Below are positions 33,911 to 45,021 of a DNA stretch of 64,000 nt, in pieces (positions within the stretch are counted from its first letter, which is position 1; each line of letters opens with the position of its first letter). Position numbers and translations under genes: made by a program. The notes under the pieces are model-generated. The model was not told the origin of the DNA and did no database searches. It saw nothing but the letters and a program-made list of their open reading frames with translations. Source of the DNA: Artemisia argyi (Eukaryota > Streptophyta > Magnoliopsida > Asterales > Asteraceae); NCBI GenBank assembly GCA_030686995.1, contig CM060695.1, positions 101,894,871 through 101,958,870 on the forward strand. Direction: 5' to 3'.

Positions 33911-36429
33911 TTAGTTTCTCTTGGGGACCCAAGCCATTACTGACTTGGATCTGCCTTGTGCATCAACATAGTTAAATTTCTTTAAATCACTTGATGCACT
34001 GTTGTTTTTTGAAACATTGTTTGAGATAGTTGATTTTGGTTTCCAAAACCAACAAGCTAAGGCCTTAACAACATAAAAATGATTTCTAACAACTGTATTT
34101 GATAAAACTTTTGGCCCAGAAGTAGAAAGTTTTGTACTAGCAGCAGATTGCTTACTAGCAGCAGAATGCTTACTAGCAGTAGAGCCAGCAACAGAATCAG
34201 TTGTGGTTTTTAAATCACCATTTGATTTAGCAGCATAAATAGATCTAGTTGCACCAGATCTCAACAACACAGCCCTAGGAATCATATTTCTGTTAGGATG
34301 AGGGTGAGTATTCTTAGTAACATATTTATGATTCACCCTAGAGTATTGATTCCAAACAGGCTTTTGTGGTCAGGACAACTATTAATCAAATGTTCAAAGC
34401 TACCACACTTATAACAAGCCTTTTTCTTTAATTGAAACTCACTTCCTAATTTGTTAGAAACTAGTTTATTAAAGTTTCTCTGATTTTCCCTAGGCTTATT
34501 ACAGAAACCATTCAATCTATCTCTAGATATCTCATTATATTCTACCATTTTCCTAGAGATGCCCTTACCTAACACAGGTCTCACAAACTTCACCTGTTCA
34601 ATTTTAGGTTCAACTTTGGTAGGAATTTCTTCCTTTTCTACACTTTGTTCTAGTTCAACCTGTTCATGTTCCTCATCACTATCTGAATACCAGTCTTCAA
34701 TAATAAGAGCATCAGGAAATTTTCTACCCTCTACCTTAGGTGTTTCTAAAACACTTGTACTAGATTCACCTACAGGCTTTTCAATGTCTAGCTCACTAAT
34801 GAAGGACAATTGTTTTCCTGGTGGAGCATAGGCACTCTTAACAGGAGGAGCAACCTCATTATAACCTATTCCACTTCCTTTTCTCATGATGGTACTCTCA
34901 ATAGATTTATTAACCAAATCAGAAGCATATTGTTGTTTATTTACTCTTACTATATGTTTTTCTTTATCAGCAAGAGCTGCATCTCTATCTCTTTCTGCTT
35001 TTTCTAATTTATTCTTAAGAAACTCAATTTCACTGTTTTTCTTAAAAATCTCAACATCTTGTTGGTTAATTCTATCTACATATTCTAGCTCACACTCTTT
35101 TAGATACTCTAGTCTTCTTTCACCATTTTGAATACCTACTTTGTAACCTAAGTTATCAAGTTTTAGGTTTTCAATTTCTCTAATTAGACTCTCATTCCTA
35201 GACTTAAGTTCTTCTACAGTGTCAACACATGACTTAAAAGAACACACAGATAAATCAGAATCATTAGATACCTCAGAGTCAGATCCAGAAGATGATGATG
35301 CATAGGCCATAAGTGCAAAGTTATGCACTTTAGGCTTGACTTGAGCCACCAGAGAATAGTTTGGTTCTTCATCAGCCAAATCACTCCAATCATACTCTCC
35401 CAATCCATCACAAGATACCAATGCAGTAGTGGTATTCTTTGTTTCTTCAGTGGTCTTCTTTGGAGCTTCAGCATTCTTCTTTGGAGCTCTACATTCCCTG
35501 GCAAAGTGACCCTTCGTGTTGCAGTTATAACACTCTATCTTTGACTTGTCAAAGCCAACATTTTCTTTAGCCCTGTACTTGACTTCTCTTCCAGTTCTCT
35601 TCAAGAATTTTCTTGCCCTTAAGGTCAACATGGCCATTTGCCATTTAAGATCAATTTCTTCAAGATCATCAGGATCAGTATGATCCAAATCTTGATTAAT
35701 AACCTGTGACCTTATATTTGTAGTTAGATCAGCCAAGAATGCACACAAAGCAATATCACTGGTGGAATTCTTATCATTTGAACTAGCAGCAGATCCATCA
35801 GCAGTAGATACCCCATAAGCAGTAGAGTGAGATTCTTTAGATCCTTTTGACTTTGAAGATACAAAGGCAAGATTTTGTGTACCAGAAGATGAAGTAGATG
35901 AAGAAGTCAATTCTGGTTCATACACCCTTAAGTTGTTGTAGAGGCTTTCCAACTTCATAGTTTCAAAGTCAGGCTTATTCCTCCAAACAACTGTGTGCGT
36001 ACTCCATTCAGGTGCAAGACTTCTAAGGAACTTGAGGTTTACATCTTCTTATGGAACCACATAGCCAACAAGCTTTAAATGACTGACAAGTTGATTAAGC
36101 CTGTATGTGCCATTAATATTTTCTCCACTTTCAGCAGTAAAGTTCTTAAATTGATGCTTCAAAATGTTTTTCCTTGACTTCTTAGTAGCATCATTCCCTC
36201 CAAACCTAAATTCAACTGCATCCATCAGGTCTTTTGCAGTCTCACAGCCATCAAAGTCCAATTGAAATTCATTAGGTATTCCCATTAAGAGAATACTGTG
36301 TGCCTTGATCTTCATCTTCCTCACAGAGTTATCTTCAGCAGTCTTGATTGGTATCTCTTTGCCATCAGTACCCTTCTTTGGTAAAGAGTCACCATTGATG
36401 ATCACATTCCACATGTTAAAGTCAATCAT
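33911..36429 (-). pseudogene. Element F gag with two zinc knuckles
   Basis: Gag opens at or before 36429 and reads through a single TAA at 36051-36049 in the same frame to 34333, then shifts frame to 34336-33911. The capsid part contains ILLMGIPNEFQLDFDGCETA and FRFGGNDATKKSRK. The first zinc knuckle is CYNCNTKGHFARECRAPKK (about 35540-35480), the second CYKCGSFEHLINSC (about 34415-34370), with a coiled-coil region rich in Glu/Lys between. The C-terminal piece ends AWVPKRN followed by a stop just before the protease. Confidence 0.88.
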
Positions 36430-36600
36430 GCGAATGTACTATCTTATTCACCTCTTCCACAGCTCATATTCTCCAGGGTTGAGCATGGGAGCCTTTGAAG
36501 CAGTCACCATATGTGTTTCATCACCCATCTTCAACAATTGATTTGGAACAGCAAACGTGTAAGGAACAGATTCTTCTTGATTACAACTTCTAGATTACAA

Positions 36601-36749
36601 GCTCTGATACCACTTGATCCCACTTGAGCAAACGATCTTATATTGAAGTTGACTTGAATTTAACACTTAAGCTAAAACGCGGAATATAAAAGCTTAACTT
36701 AGGAAGAACAATTTACTATCAACACTTCAATATATTATTAATACGAGCT
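36601..36749 (-). repeat. PBS and truncated 5' LTR of F
   Basis: The PBS complement GCTCTGATACCA is at 36601-36612. The LTR remnant 36615-36749 aligns with 24856-24990 with four differences, then stops after TAATACGAGC. The missing ~355 bp of LTR contains its U3 and promoter, so F has lost its own promoter at this end. Confidence 0.85.
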
Positions 36750-37783
36750 AAACCTTCTAGCCACTCAAGTTCTCTTAAAAGGACTTGTTTCATTCTCATG
36801 GGGAACCGGTGTCAACAATCAACTTATCTCTTAGAGATGGTTGATATTGAAGCAGGAGACCTCTCCCTAGTCTCCGCATAGGAAAACCATATCGTGCACT
36901 TATCGAGTCTAGAGCCTCGAGATTCATCAAAAGATCTCAATAGGAACACTGGATACTTTTGCACTGGTGGTTCATTATCGATGACACTAGTTGCACATTT
37001 GAGAGTCCTACGTAGATCTTAGCAATCTACCAGAACATTCAAGAGAATTTACTAATGTGTATTTCAGTGATTGAATGGAAATTCCTGCCAGTGTCAACAT
37101 TTAACAGCCCTGAAAGCAGGTCACTTCGATAATTCCTTGTGGATTACGCCTAGTGGTTGCGGCGGTTACCAATGGTCTACAGTCGTGGAGTGAAATCCAG
37201 CGACTCACCCAGTCGTTGATTTACATAGGTAGATCATGTAACTCCTTTCAGAGGTTGCCAATTGGGAACGGTCATGGTAAGGATTAGAAGGACTCTTCAC
37301 ACTATGCTGTTGACGATCTCTATCTCCAAACCTGTAAGTACCGGTCGATTTATTCCTAACTGTTTGATTACAGGAATATCTGATGATTGCTGAAAAGATG
37401 CCAATCCATCACCACGTGTTTACACTACGTCATCCATGTCAAAGATATCATGAGAACTCAAAGGCCTTCATCCAAACCTTCTGCTACTATGATGCTGAAA
37501 ACATGATTTAAGGAAAGTGTGAGCACGCCAATTCTACAACCACAACCTCACATGGAGATGATGATGCTAAAGATGACTTGAAGATGAAATTTGGATGATT
37601 ATCTCAATGAACTATCGAAGATCATCCTTAATATACAACGAGTCATCTAAAGCCCACTGCCTAAAGCACAAAAGATCAAAACTTTGAAGAATCAAGGACT
37701 ACGAGCTACGAAGATTCAACTTGATGAATAGAATGCTAGAATTCAATTTGTATTTTCAGGGGTGACCTCCCTTAGGGGGAGAT
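36750..37783 (+). other. Element E 3' non-coding region (resumes after F)
   Basis: This sequence matches, in opposite orientation, the 3' region of element G (for example TTCTCTTAAAAGGACTTGTT at 36770 against its complement near 56260). It has no open frame of interest. It ends with the PPT CTTAGGGGGAGA at 37771-37782. Compared with G, about 1.4 kb of E is missing between the two flanks of F. Confidence 0.75.
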
Positions 37784-37801
37784 TATTAGGAATACGAATA
37801 T
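37784..37801 (+). repeat. Element E 3' LTR, first 18 bp
   Basis: TATTAGGAATACGAATAT corresponds to the first bases of the 5' LTR (TGTTAGGAATACGAATAT). Its last five bases AATAT are the target duplication of D; the LTR resumes after 48126. Confidence 0.88.
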
Positions 37802-39787
37802 TGTCACAACTCACCATTTCAGGTCATTTCAGGTCATTTCCCGAACTTTGGAAAAACACTATTCATCAAACACTATTCATCAGTTTACTATTCATCATTT
37901 TTAGTGTTAGTTTGACATTCCGAGAAGCATTCAGAAATTTTACTATTCACGAAACACTATTCATTGCGGGAAAAGATTTCATCATTCATGTGCATTATTC
38001 ATTTCATCGTAAATTTAGTTTACGGGTATTCAAATTCGCGTAACCGTATTGGTTCAGGTGCGAATTCATGCATTATCAGTAAAGACATTTCATACGGACT
38101 GGAGATAGTCTGCATATCATCAGTAGGTCATTTACATGTTATACCACTCTCAGGATTTTCAAATTACTATATTCAGTACATTTAACGTTTTTACGTATAA
38201 GTATTTATAGTAAACGTTAACACCCGGTTTATACACGACGAATATATCTAAATATTCCCACAATGGTCCCGACATATTTTTATATCCATTTTAACATCAT
38301 AAAAGTTATAACATTCAGTTACCCAGTATTTTGGAAATTTATTTTATTTATAACGTACGCTTATGAATATAACGACGGTTTTCGTGAAAACTAAACAATA
38401 ATCACCCGATCACTTAGTAATTGTACCCAACATATTTTTAATATATTTTATCATTATTATGACTTTATTTCATCCCAGATAACTTCGTTAACATTTATTT
38501 CTATCAAACCCGGTACCCGATTGTAACTAAAAACACAAAATAGCACATAATTCATGCAAGATTTCTAAATAAATACCAAGTACCAAATTTTATAACTAAT
38601 GAAGTATTAGTTATTACAAGTATATTTTCATCATTTCAAGGCGATATTTCAAGGATTACAACCCGAGGATTTCAACACTAACATGGAAACATACGATATA
38701 TATATAAGTATATATATATTGCAACTAGCTTATTATATTTTCTAATAGCAATATTTTTCCAAATTCTTGGATTATATATTTTGATAACACAAGTGTTTTT
38801 ACAAAGAGTAGAGTGGTATAGGAACATGAGCATGGACATTCATAACATCATTTGGTGATCTAAATGAGATCATTCATCATTCATATTAGGTTGCGGCTAG
38901 TGTGCGCGCCTTGTTTTTCAGCTCATTACATGTTCATGGTACCATCATATTGGGTTGCGGCAGCTAATTGTTCATTGGTGTTCATTTCATTTCATCACAG
39001 TTTCATCGGTTAAGGTGAGTTTTCATAGCCCCGTTTTCAATTCAACATTTTTGATTGTTTTCAAATTCCACGGGGGGAATACATTGCATCAACCATTTTT
39101 GTACGAGCCCAAGTATCAAAACCCATGTACATAGCTTAAGTTACCTTGCCATGTGATAAGTCCCCTGTAACATCATGAACCGTTAATTTACCGGTAAGCG
39201 AGAGTGAGTGGATAGATCTATCGAGGGTGACGCCTCCATCCGTGGTAGTGATTACCAACAGTAAGCGGATGCATGTCATGTCTTTTACATTTGAGTGTTT
39301 CGGCAGAACATTCAGGAGGGGCTTAGTTTCATCAGTCATAGCTTCGGTGTCATGAGCTTAAGGCTATTGTACAATTTTTCATGAGATTTTTATCTTGCAC
39401 TTTTACTTGTGGTGGCCGTACATCATTACATTTTACAAACCTATGGAATTCACCAACATTCGTGTTGACGTTTTAGCAATGTATTTCAGGTTATTAAGGT
39501 AGCTCATGTGACATGCATTTGGACCTTCATGGAGTCGCGGAGTCGACGCGTCTCATCATTATTTCATGCACTTATGTAAACGTTTGATCTAGTATGACTT
39601 GTTTTTCATAAACTTGCAACACATTTTGGGGACCTCATTTTGTAAACTCTGGATTATTTCAATGATCAAATGCAGTATTTTCCAAACGACACTTTAGGTC
39701 GTTCAATGTAACTGTAACTGTGGTGCTATGATAGACACCCCCAGGTATTCCATTCCGCTGCAAGTCAGGTAAATTGGGGGTGCGACA
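37802..39787 (+). repeat. 5' LTR of D (1.1 kb shorter than 3' LTR)
   Basis: 1986 bp. It lacks 1097 bp present in the 3' LTR (45820-46916); the join falls on the 8-bp word CAAGTACC (38577-38584) that flanks the extra segment in the 3' LTR. It also lacks one 15-bp unit of the CACTATTCATCAAA repeat near the start. It has several ATTTCAGGTC and ACTATTCATCA short repeats. Confidence 0.9.
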
Positions 39788-40861
39788 GATTGGCATCAGA
39801 GCTAAGGTTATAGCGAACTAGGATGTATCTTGGACCCTAGACTATAACCACATCAGCATAGCATCTCATCATTTCATCATAAGTGCATAATCATGATACA
39901 TGTTGTTTCATACATACCCTGTGCGAGTTATTTATACTCATATTCGTATATGTATATCATTTTATTGACCTGGTTCACAAGTGACACGTCTTCAGATACT
40001 CACCTTGTCATCTTCCACTACCATTATACCACCATTTGCATTTACACCACCATTAGTACTATTGATTTGCCATAGGAACAGGGTTTTCCTATCATTCAGC
40101 CCGTACATAGAATGCCTTTTGGTAGTGTATTCAGAATTAATCTTAATGGACTTATTAGGATGCTTATTACAAGGAAGATAGTGTGTTTTCTTTCCATCAC
40201 TAGTAGGGCACTTACTACTCAGGTACTATCACCACCATCAGTTACTTATTACACTATTGGCCTTCCCACAGTGTGTACTTTAGTTTTACCTTTTGGATGT
40301 CGCGAGGTAGCGCGAAAGAGGGTAGTATTTCATTCACTGGTACCATCATTGTCATTTCCCTTTTCCATTCCTACTTGCCATGAACTAGATGACACCTAGT
40401 AGATAATACCAATAACACGGACTCAACAGAAACATCCGCAGATTCTTCAGGAATGGTTCAGAACCTACATTATCTAAGATTTGATAGATGCACAACTTCA
40501 GACACCACTTCAGGACTATCTCGACCTTATGATGCCACAAACCTGATTTCACACAGAGGGACACCAGGAAGTCCCTGGACCAGACTTACATCCTCACTAG
40601 CTTTCACTATTATCCTAGCCACAGAAGGTGTGGGACATAGTCTAAAGAACTTGTTGTCTTTTGATTGTTGTACAAACAAATATATCAAGTGTGACTCTAC
40701 TATGTAAGAAATGGTTGTGCTATTTGTGATACCGGTTCACGTAGACCGAAATTTTCATGTATTATATTCATGTGTTGTGAATATGATGGCTTTGATTAAC
40801 TATATACCCTCATGGTCACTTATGATTTGATGAAGAGAAACCTAAGCAAACCACTTCAAGC
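39788..40861 (+). other. Element D leader and decayed gag start
   Basis: PBS, then untranslated leader. No long frame resembles a protein. The short plus-strand frames between 39893 and 40707 show no family features. Codons of the true gag N-terminus may be hidden after 40400 but I cannot define them. Confidence 0.5.
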
Positions 40862-41763
40862 ATGACGCAAGCTGCTGTTGGACAAGTCATTACCAAGAAC
40901 ATAGTCACCGCCCTCACTAAGGAACTTACTCACGTGGAATTTATGGGGTGCAATCCTCCCTCCTTTAGCGGAACTAGAAACACAAAGGAATTTCTCAAAT
41001 GGTTCGAAGACATAGAAACAATATTTCAATGTGGTGACTGTCGTAAGGAATACAAGGTTAAGTTCGCCACATGCACTTTTCAGAATCATGCCCAGGAATG
41101 GTGGACCAAACATACTAAGATGGTAGGAGTTGATACTGCCTACTCACACTCTTGGGAGAAACTAAGAAGGATGATGGGTATAACATTTTGTGTAGGAAGT
41201 GAATTACGAGCAAGGGAACAGGAAACACTAAACTTTATCATGGTAGGAAATGAGGTGACGAGTACACTACTCGTTTTTATGAATTAACACGACTAGGTTC
41301 TGCAATGGATGAACCGGAAAGCAAGAAACTTGAAAAGTACATTATCAAAATGGCGATCGAAGCAAAGGAACTCATAGTTCACGCCGAGACATCAGGAAAC
41401 AATAGTGACAATAAAAGGAAGTGGAACAACAATCTAGGTTGCAATGCTGCTCAACAATCACCCAAGGTACAAGAAGTAAATAGAGCCTTTGCTGCAGAAC
41501 CGTACACAAAGAGAAGGTATATTGGAAAGTTACCTTACTACAACCTGTGTAATCAATATCACCGAGGTCATTGCAGTGAACCGTGTGGAATGTGCAAGAA
41601 GCGGGGTCATTGGACTGAAGACTGTAGGAAACTCACAAATCAGAAAATCCCAGGGAGTTGCTTCAAATGTGGAAACTTTGGGCATTTCAAGAATGACTGC
41701 CCGGAGCTAAGGAACAAGGAAAATCAGGAACTTGGAACCAAAAATGAATCGCTCGAGGAATAG
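40862..41763 (+). pseudogene. Element D gag
   Basis: Two overlapping-frame pieces, 40862-41287 and 41305-41763, joined by one frameshift near 41260-41300. The first holds the capsid blocks FLKWFEDIETIFQ and HAQEWWTKHTKMVG, typical of chromovirus Gag; the second the tandem zinc knuckles CGMCKKRGHWTEDC (41590-41631) and CFKCGNFGHFKNDC (about 41660-41700). It ends in a TAG after a Lys/Glu-rich tail where the protease would begin. Confidence 0.85.
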
Positions 41764-44700
41764 CGTGAGCTGTTGAAAGAGAACAGTCAGGATATTAGCA
41801 ACATCAAGGATAACAACAATACTTCAGTAGCAGGAGCTTTGTTTCAATATATAAACCGTAGTTCGAGCCCTTTAGGGTTGTATCTTTCCTTTTGTACTTA
41901 CCATTGGTACGATGAAATGACCTAGTGGTATTAAGCACTTTCCTATCCAATGTAGTATCTATCCTTTGTTACCTAGGTGATAATCATAACCATCGTTTAC
42001 TCCATTTTCTATCCCAATTGCTCAGACTTCAATCGTTTCGCAACATTTTAGCATTGTCTCATCAGGAATTAGGTTGATTTCGTTTTTGACGAATTAGTAG
42101 ACTATTACCATTCGACAGGATTCACCCACGTATCCAATACACCATTCAAGCTATTTTACTATCATATGGGGAAACTGTTTTACCGAAAAATTTCTAAAGT
42201 AAGCTATTTTATTACCATCCTATAAATTGATTTTCGGTCATTACACCAAGTATTTACTATTATTACGCGAAGCAATTTTCATGTTACTTGAAAGAAAACA
42301 TCAGGACACCATTTTTATAACAATGCGTTGACCACCATCTAAAACTTTTGATAAAAGTTATGATATTTTGATAAAATCCAACATCGCATCATTAGTCCTC
42401 AATTGTACATAGCCTGATCACCTATGTAAAATTCAGGAAGGATTATGCCATGAAGGAAATAATTACTTTTTTTAAAGGATTGTTAATAACAATCTTCATT
42501 CAAAAGTTTTGTAAACAAAGGAACTCTTTCATAAACATCCCTTTTGCCGAACTATCCCTGGATACTTACTCTACCTGTCACTCACTTAGCCATTAAGTTG
42601 GATTTTCCCATTGATTTCCCTAGAAGAGACTTTCCATATCAATTACATGCATGATTCCTCTATACAATAAAAGCAACGAAAGGATTACAGAACTACTAAA
42701 CAGAACTAGAAGTATATAGAGAGAGAAGTCATAACTCAACAACAATCCTCAGATACTGCGAGACCATCCGAATCACCATCTCTGACTTAGTTGTCAAATT
42801 CTATCATTTAAAGGTACTAGCTAGACTGAGCTACAGGATTGAACTCAATATAAATGTTCGCAGGACAACACAATAGAAATACACCAAGCTTCTAATTGAG
42901 ACTGTAGAGCATTTCATTTAAACATGGCCTCATCTATACGTGAACTTTCCTGCAGTAAGTTTTCACAAAGGACAATTGTTTCAATCAAGAATATCGATGT
43001 AGATTCCTTTAAGGCATTATGTCTAGAAATTTCAGATAACCTCACCTTCATATCAAGCAAGGGATCAAACCAGAACATATCTCCTCATCAACATGGGAAA
43101 ACAGAATAGACATTCATCGACACAACATCAAGTGATACCTTCGTCTTGCCAATTACAACGATAAACTATTTCAGGACTTAAGTTAGTCTAAATACCTATG
43201 CTTGTAGTTATGCCAGATAACCACCAATAGACATTATCCAACCTCAGGAACTAAGTGTTAGACATCTATGCATTTAAGCGAACATTTCCTATTCTACCAT
43301 TTTATCCTTTTCAGTGTTTTCACTTTTAAATAAAGTTGATGCGTTTACATAAATCACATACCTTCTGAAAAAAATGATTTCTGAAATTCCTATTTTGAAC
43401 AAGTACGAACCATTTTGGTCAATCTTTAGCAACACTATTGTACAATGAGAAATATACATAGACATCAAACTTTGGTAAGCAGTCTTAATCACAACATGTT
43501 TGAAAACATTTTTCTACTTCATAACTACTGAAATTTTGAATCATCAGGAAAAATATTACTTAGTAAATCATTTGCTCCATTTTTCTAAGTTCGTTTATTC
43601 AGAAAAAGTTTTCAACCAAAACTCACAATCGCGAGACAAATTTCCAGAACCAACTTCCCTACAACATCGCTTATGCATTTAGGATTTGTGACTGGACAAT
43701 AGAGAATATTTGGAATATGTGATGAAGGAATTAGGAGGAACATCACAAATTAATCACGAACTTCAGTAGTGGAGACCAAACCCAATAGACAAAGAAGAAC
43801 ATATGTCTTATCATCCATTGGAACAAAACACAAGGAATCGAATTGTTACCTATATTCTATCCCTTTCAGATAACGCCAAGTTCGAAGGACCGAACGTTGT
43901 GGAATTAGTCACAAAGGTTTATTGTACCCATTTCAGTTTTTCCTGTTAAGGAAACCGAGTCAACTTGGACTTCAGGTAATCATTTCAGGATTTCCTTCAG
44001 AAACCCATTTAGATGTGAACATCACCTATCACCCTCAGACCGATGGTCAAAGCGAGAGAACAATTCAAACATAGGAATGTATGCTCAGAGCATGAGTGAT
44101 TGACCCTGGAAATGGTTGGACTAATCATTTAACATAAATCAAATTCATCTACAACAATAGTTATCACACCAACAGCGAGAAACTGGCAGAAGTTAGGTTG
44201 GTACATAACACACATCATTTGGATTGGATATCCTGAACAACAAACCATCCAGATTCAAGTGGGAGAACAAACTAAGTTAAAAGCATTGCCTTGGATTGGC
44301 ATGATACAAATTGGATAACAAGAAAGGTTGAACCTTTAGCATATTGGACTATTTAAGATTCATTTTAGAATCGACCAACTAGCATACAAACTTGAGTTCT
44401 GGCAGAATTCAGCAGTATATATTACCAGTACCACATACATTAAGAAGCGCAGACCATCGATTGATGGGCCAAACTCAGAAAAAGCTCAACTCACTAGTTC
44501 AGTAGGCATTCATGAGATAACCAGAAATTTTCTACAAGTCAAGAATCAGTTACAAGTTCAATAAGTCGTAAACCATTAAAACTTCAAGTTCTGCAGAGTT
44601 ATGCAGAAAGTTCTGCCTAGGAAAGGCATGTTATCGTTCAGAAAACTTGGAAAGTTACACCAATATACATTGGACCATTTATATTTCAGACAGGGTAGGC

Positions 44701-45021
44701 CTAGTGGCCGTTAGATTTGAACATTGCCAGAGAACAACAGAATTACACGAACATATTTCACATTTTCAGATCCCCAGAAATGACTTTCAGATGAGTCACT
44801 CATGATTCCATTGGAAGGGATCCATCCCAAATGACAATCTCAGACCTTGTAAGAGAACCAACAGAAATCATAGACCGTGTGGTCAAACAGTTGAAACAAA
44901 GTCGAATTCCTATCGTTAGAGTTCGCTGGAATTCTCGAATATCATCACCTTTTCACCAATACATTCTCAGATACCAACATAAACTGAACTTCGGGACGAA
45001 GTTCCTTTTAGAGGGGAAGAA
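41764..45021 (+). pseudogene. Element D collapsed pol region with integrase end
   Basis: Most of 41764-43800 shows no recognisable protease, RT or RNase H. From about 43900 there are integrase scraps (VKETEST-like, then YHPQTDGQSERTIQT at about 44029-44074, then FIYNNSYHTNSE near 44150), each in different frames. At 44831-44936 comes the polyprotein end (EPTEIIDRVVKQLKQSRIP...VRWNS), typical of the Tekay-like integrase C-terminus/chromodomain region, and NFGTKFLLEG just before the LTR. Confidence 0.75.

Larger units (their letters stand above)
24856..36749 (-). mobile_element. Copia element F with extra sense and antisense ORFs
   Basis: A minus-strand element inserted in the 3' non-coding region of E. 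The 3' LTR is 24856-25345. The 5' LTR survives only for its last 135 bp (36615-36749), where it breaks off into E sequence. The PBS is at 36612-36601 (TGGTATCAGAGC). The two LTR ends differ at 4 of about 134 positions (3%). Order in transcription direction: gag with two zinc knuckles, protease, integrase, RT, RNase H, an antisense ORF, then a long extra sense ORF before the PPT. The flank at the 3' side is ATTGT (24851-24855); the matching target duplication was lost with the deleted 5' LTR. Confidence 0.88.

Noticed and set aside
39136..39339. 67-codon minus-strand frame repeated at 47470-47673
   Set aside because: It lies in both LTRs of element D, so its repetition is explained by LTR duplication. 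No protein features or start context.
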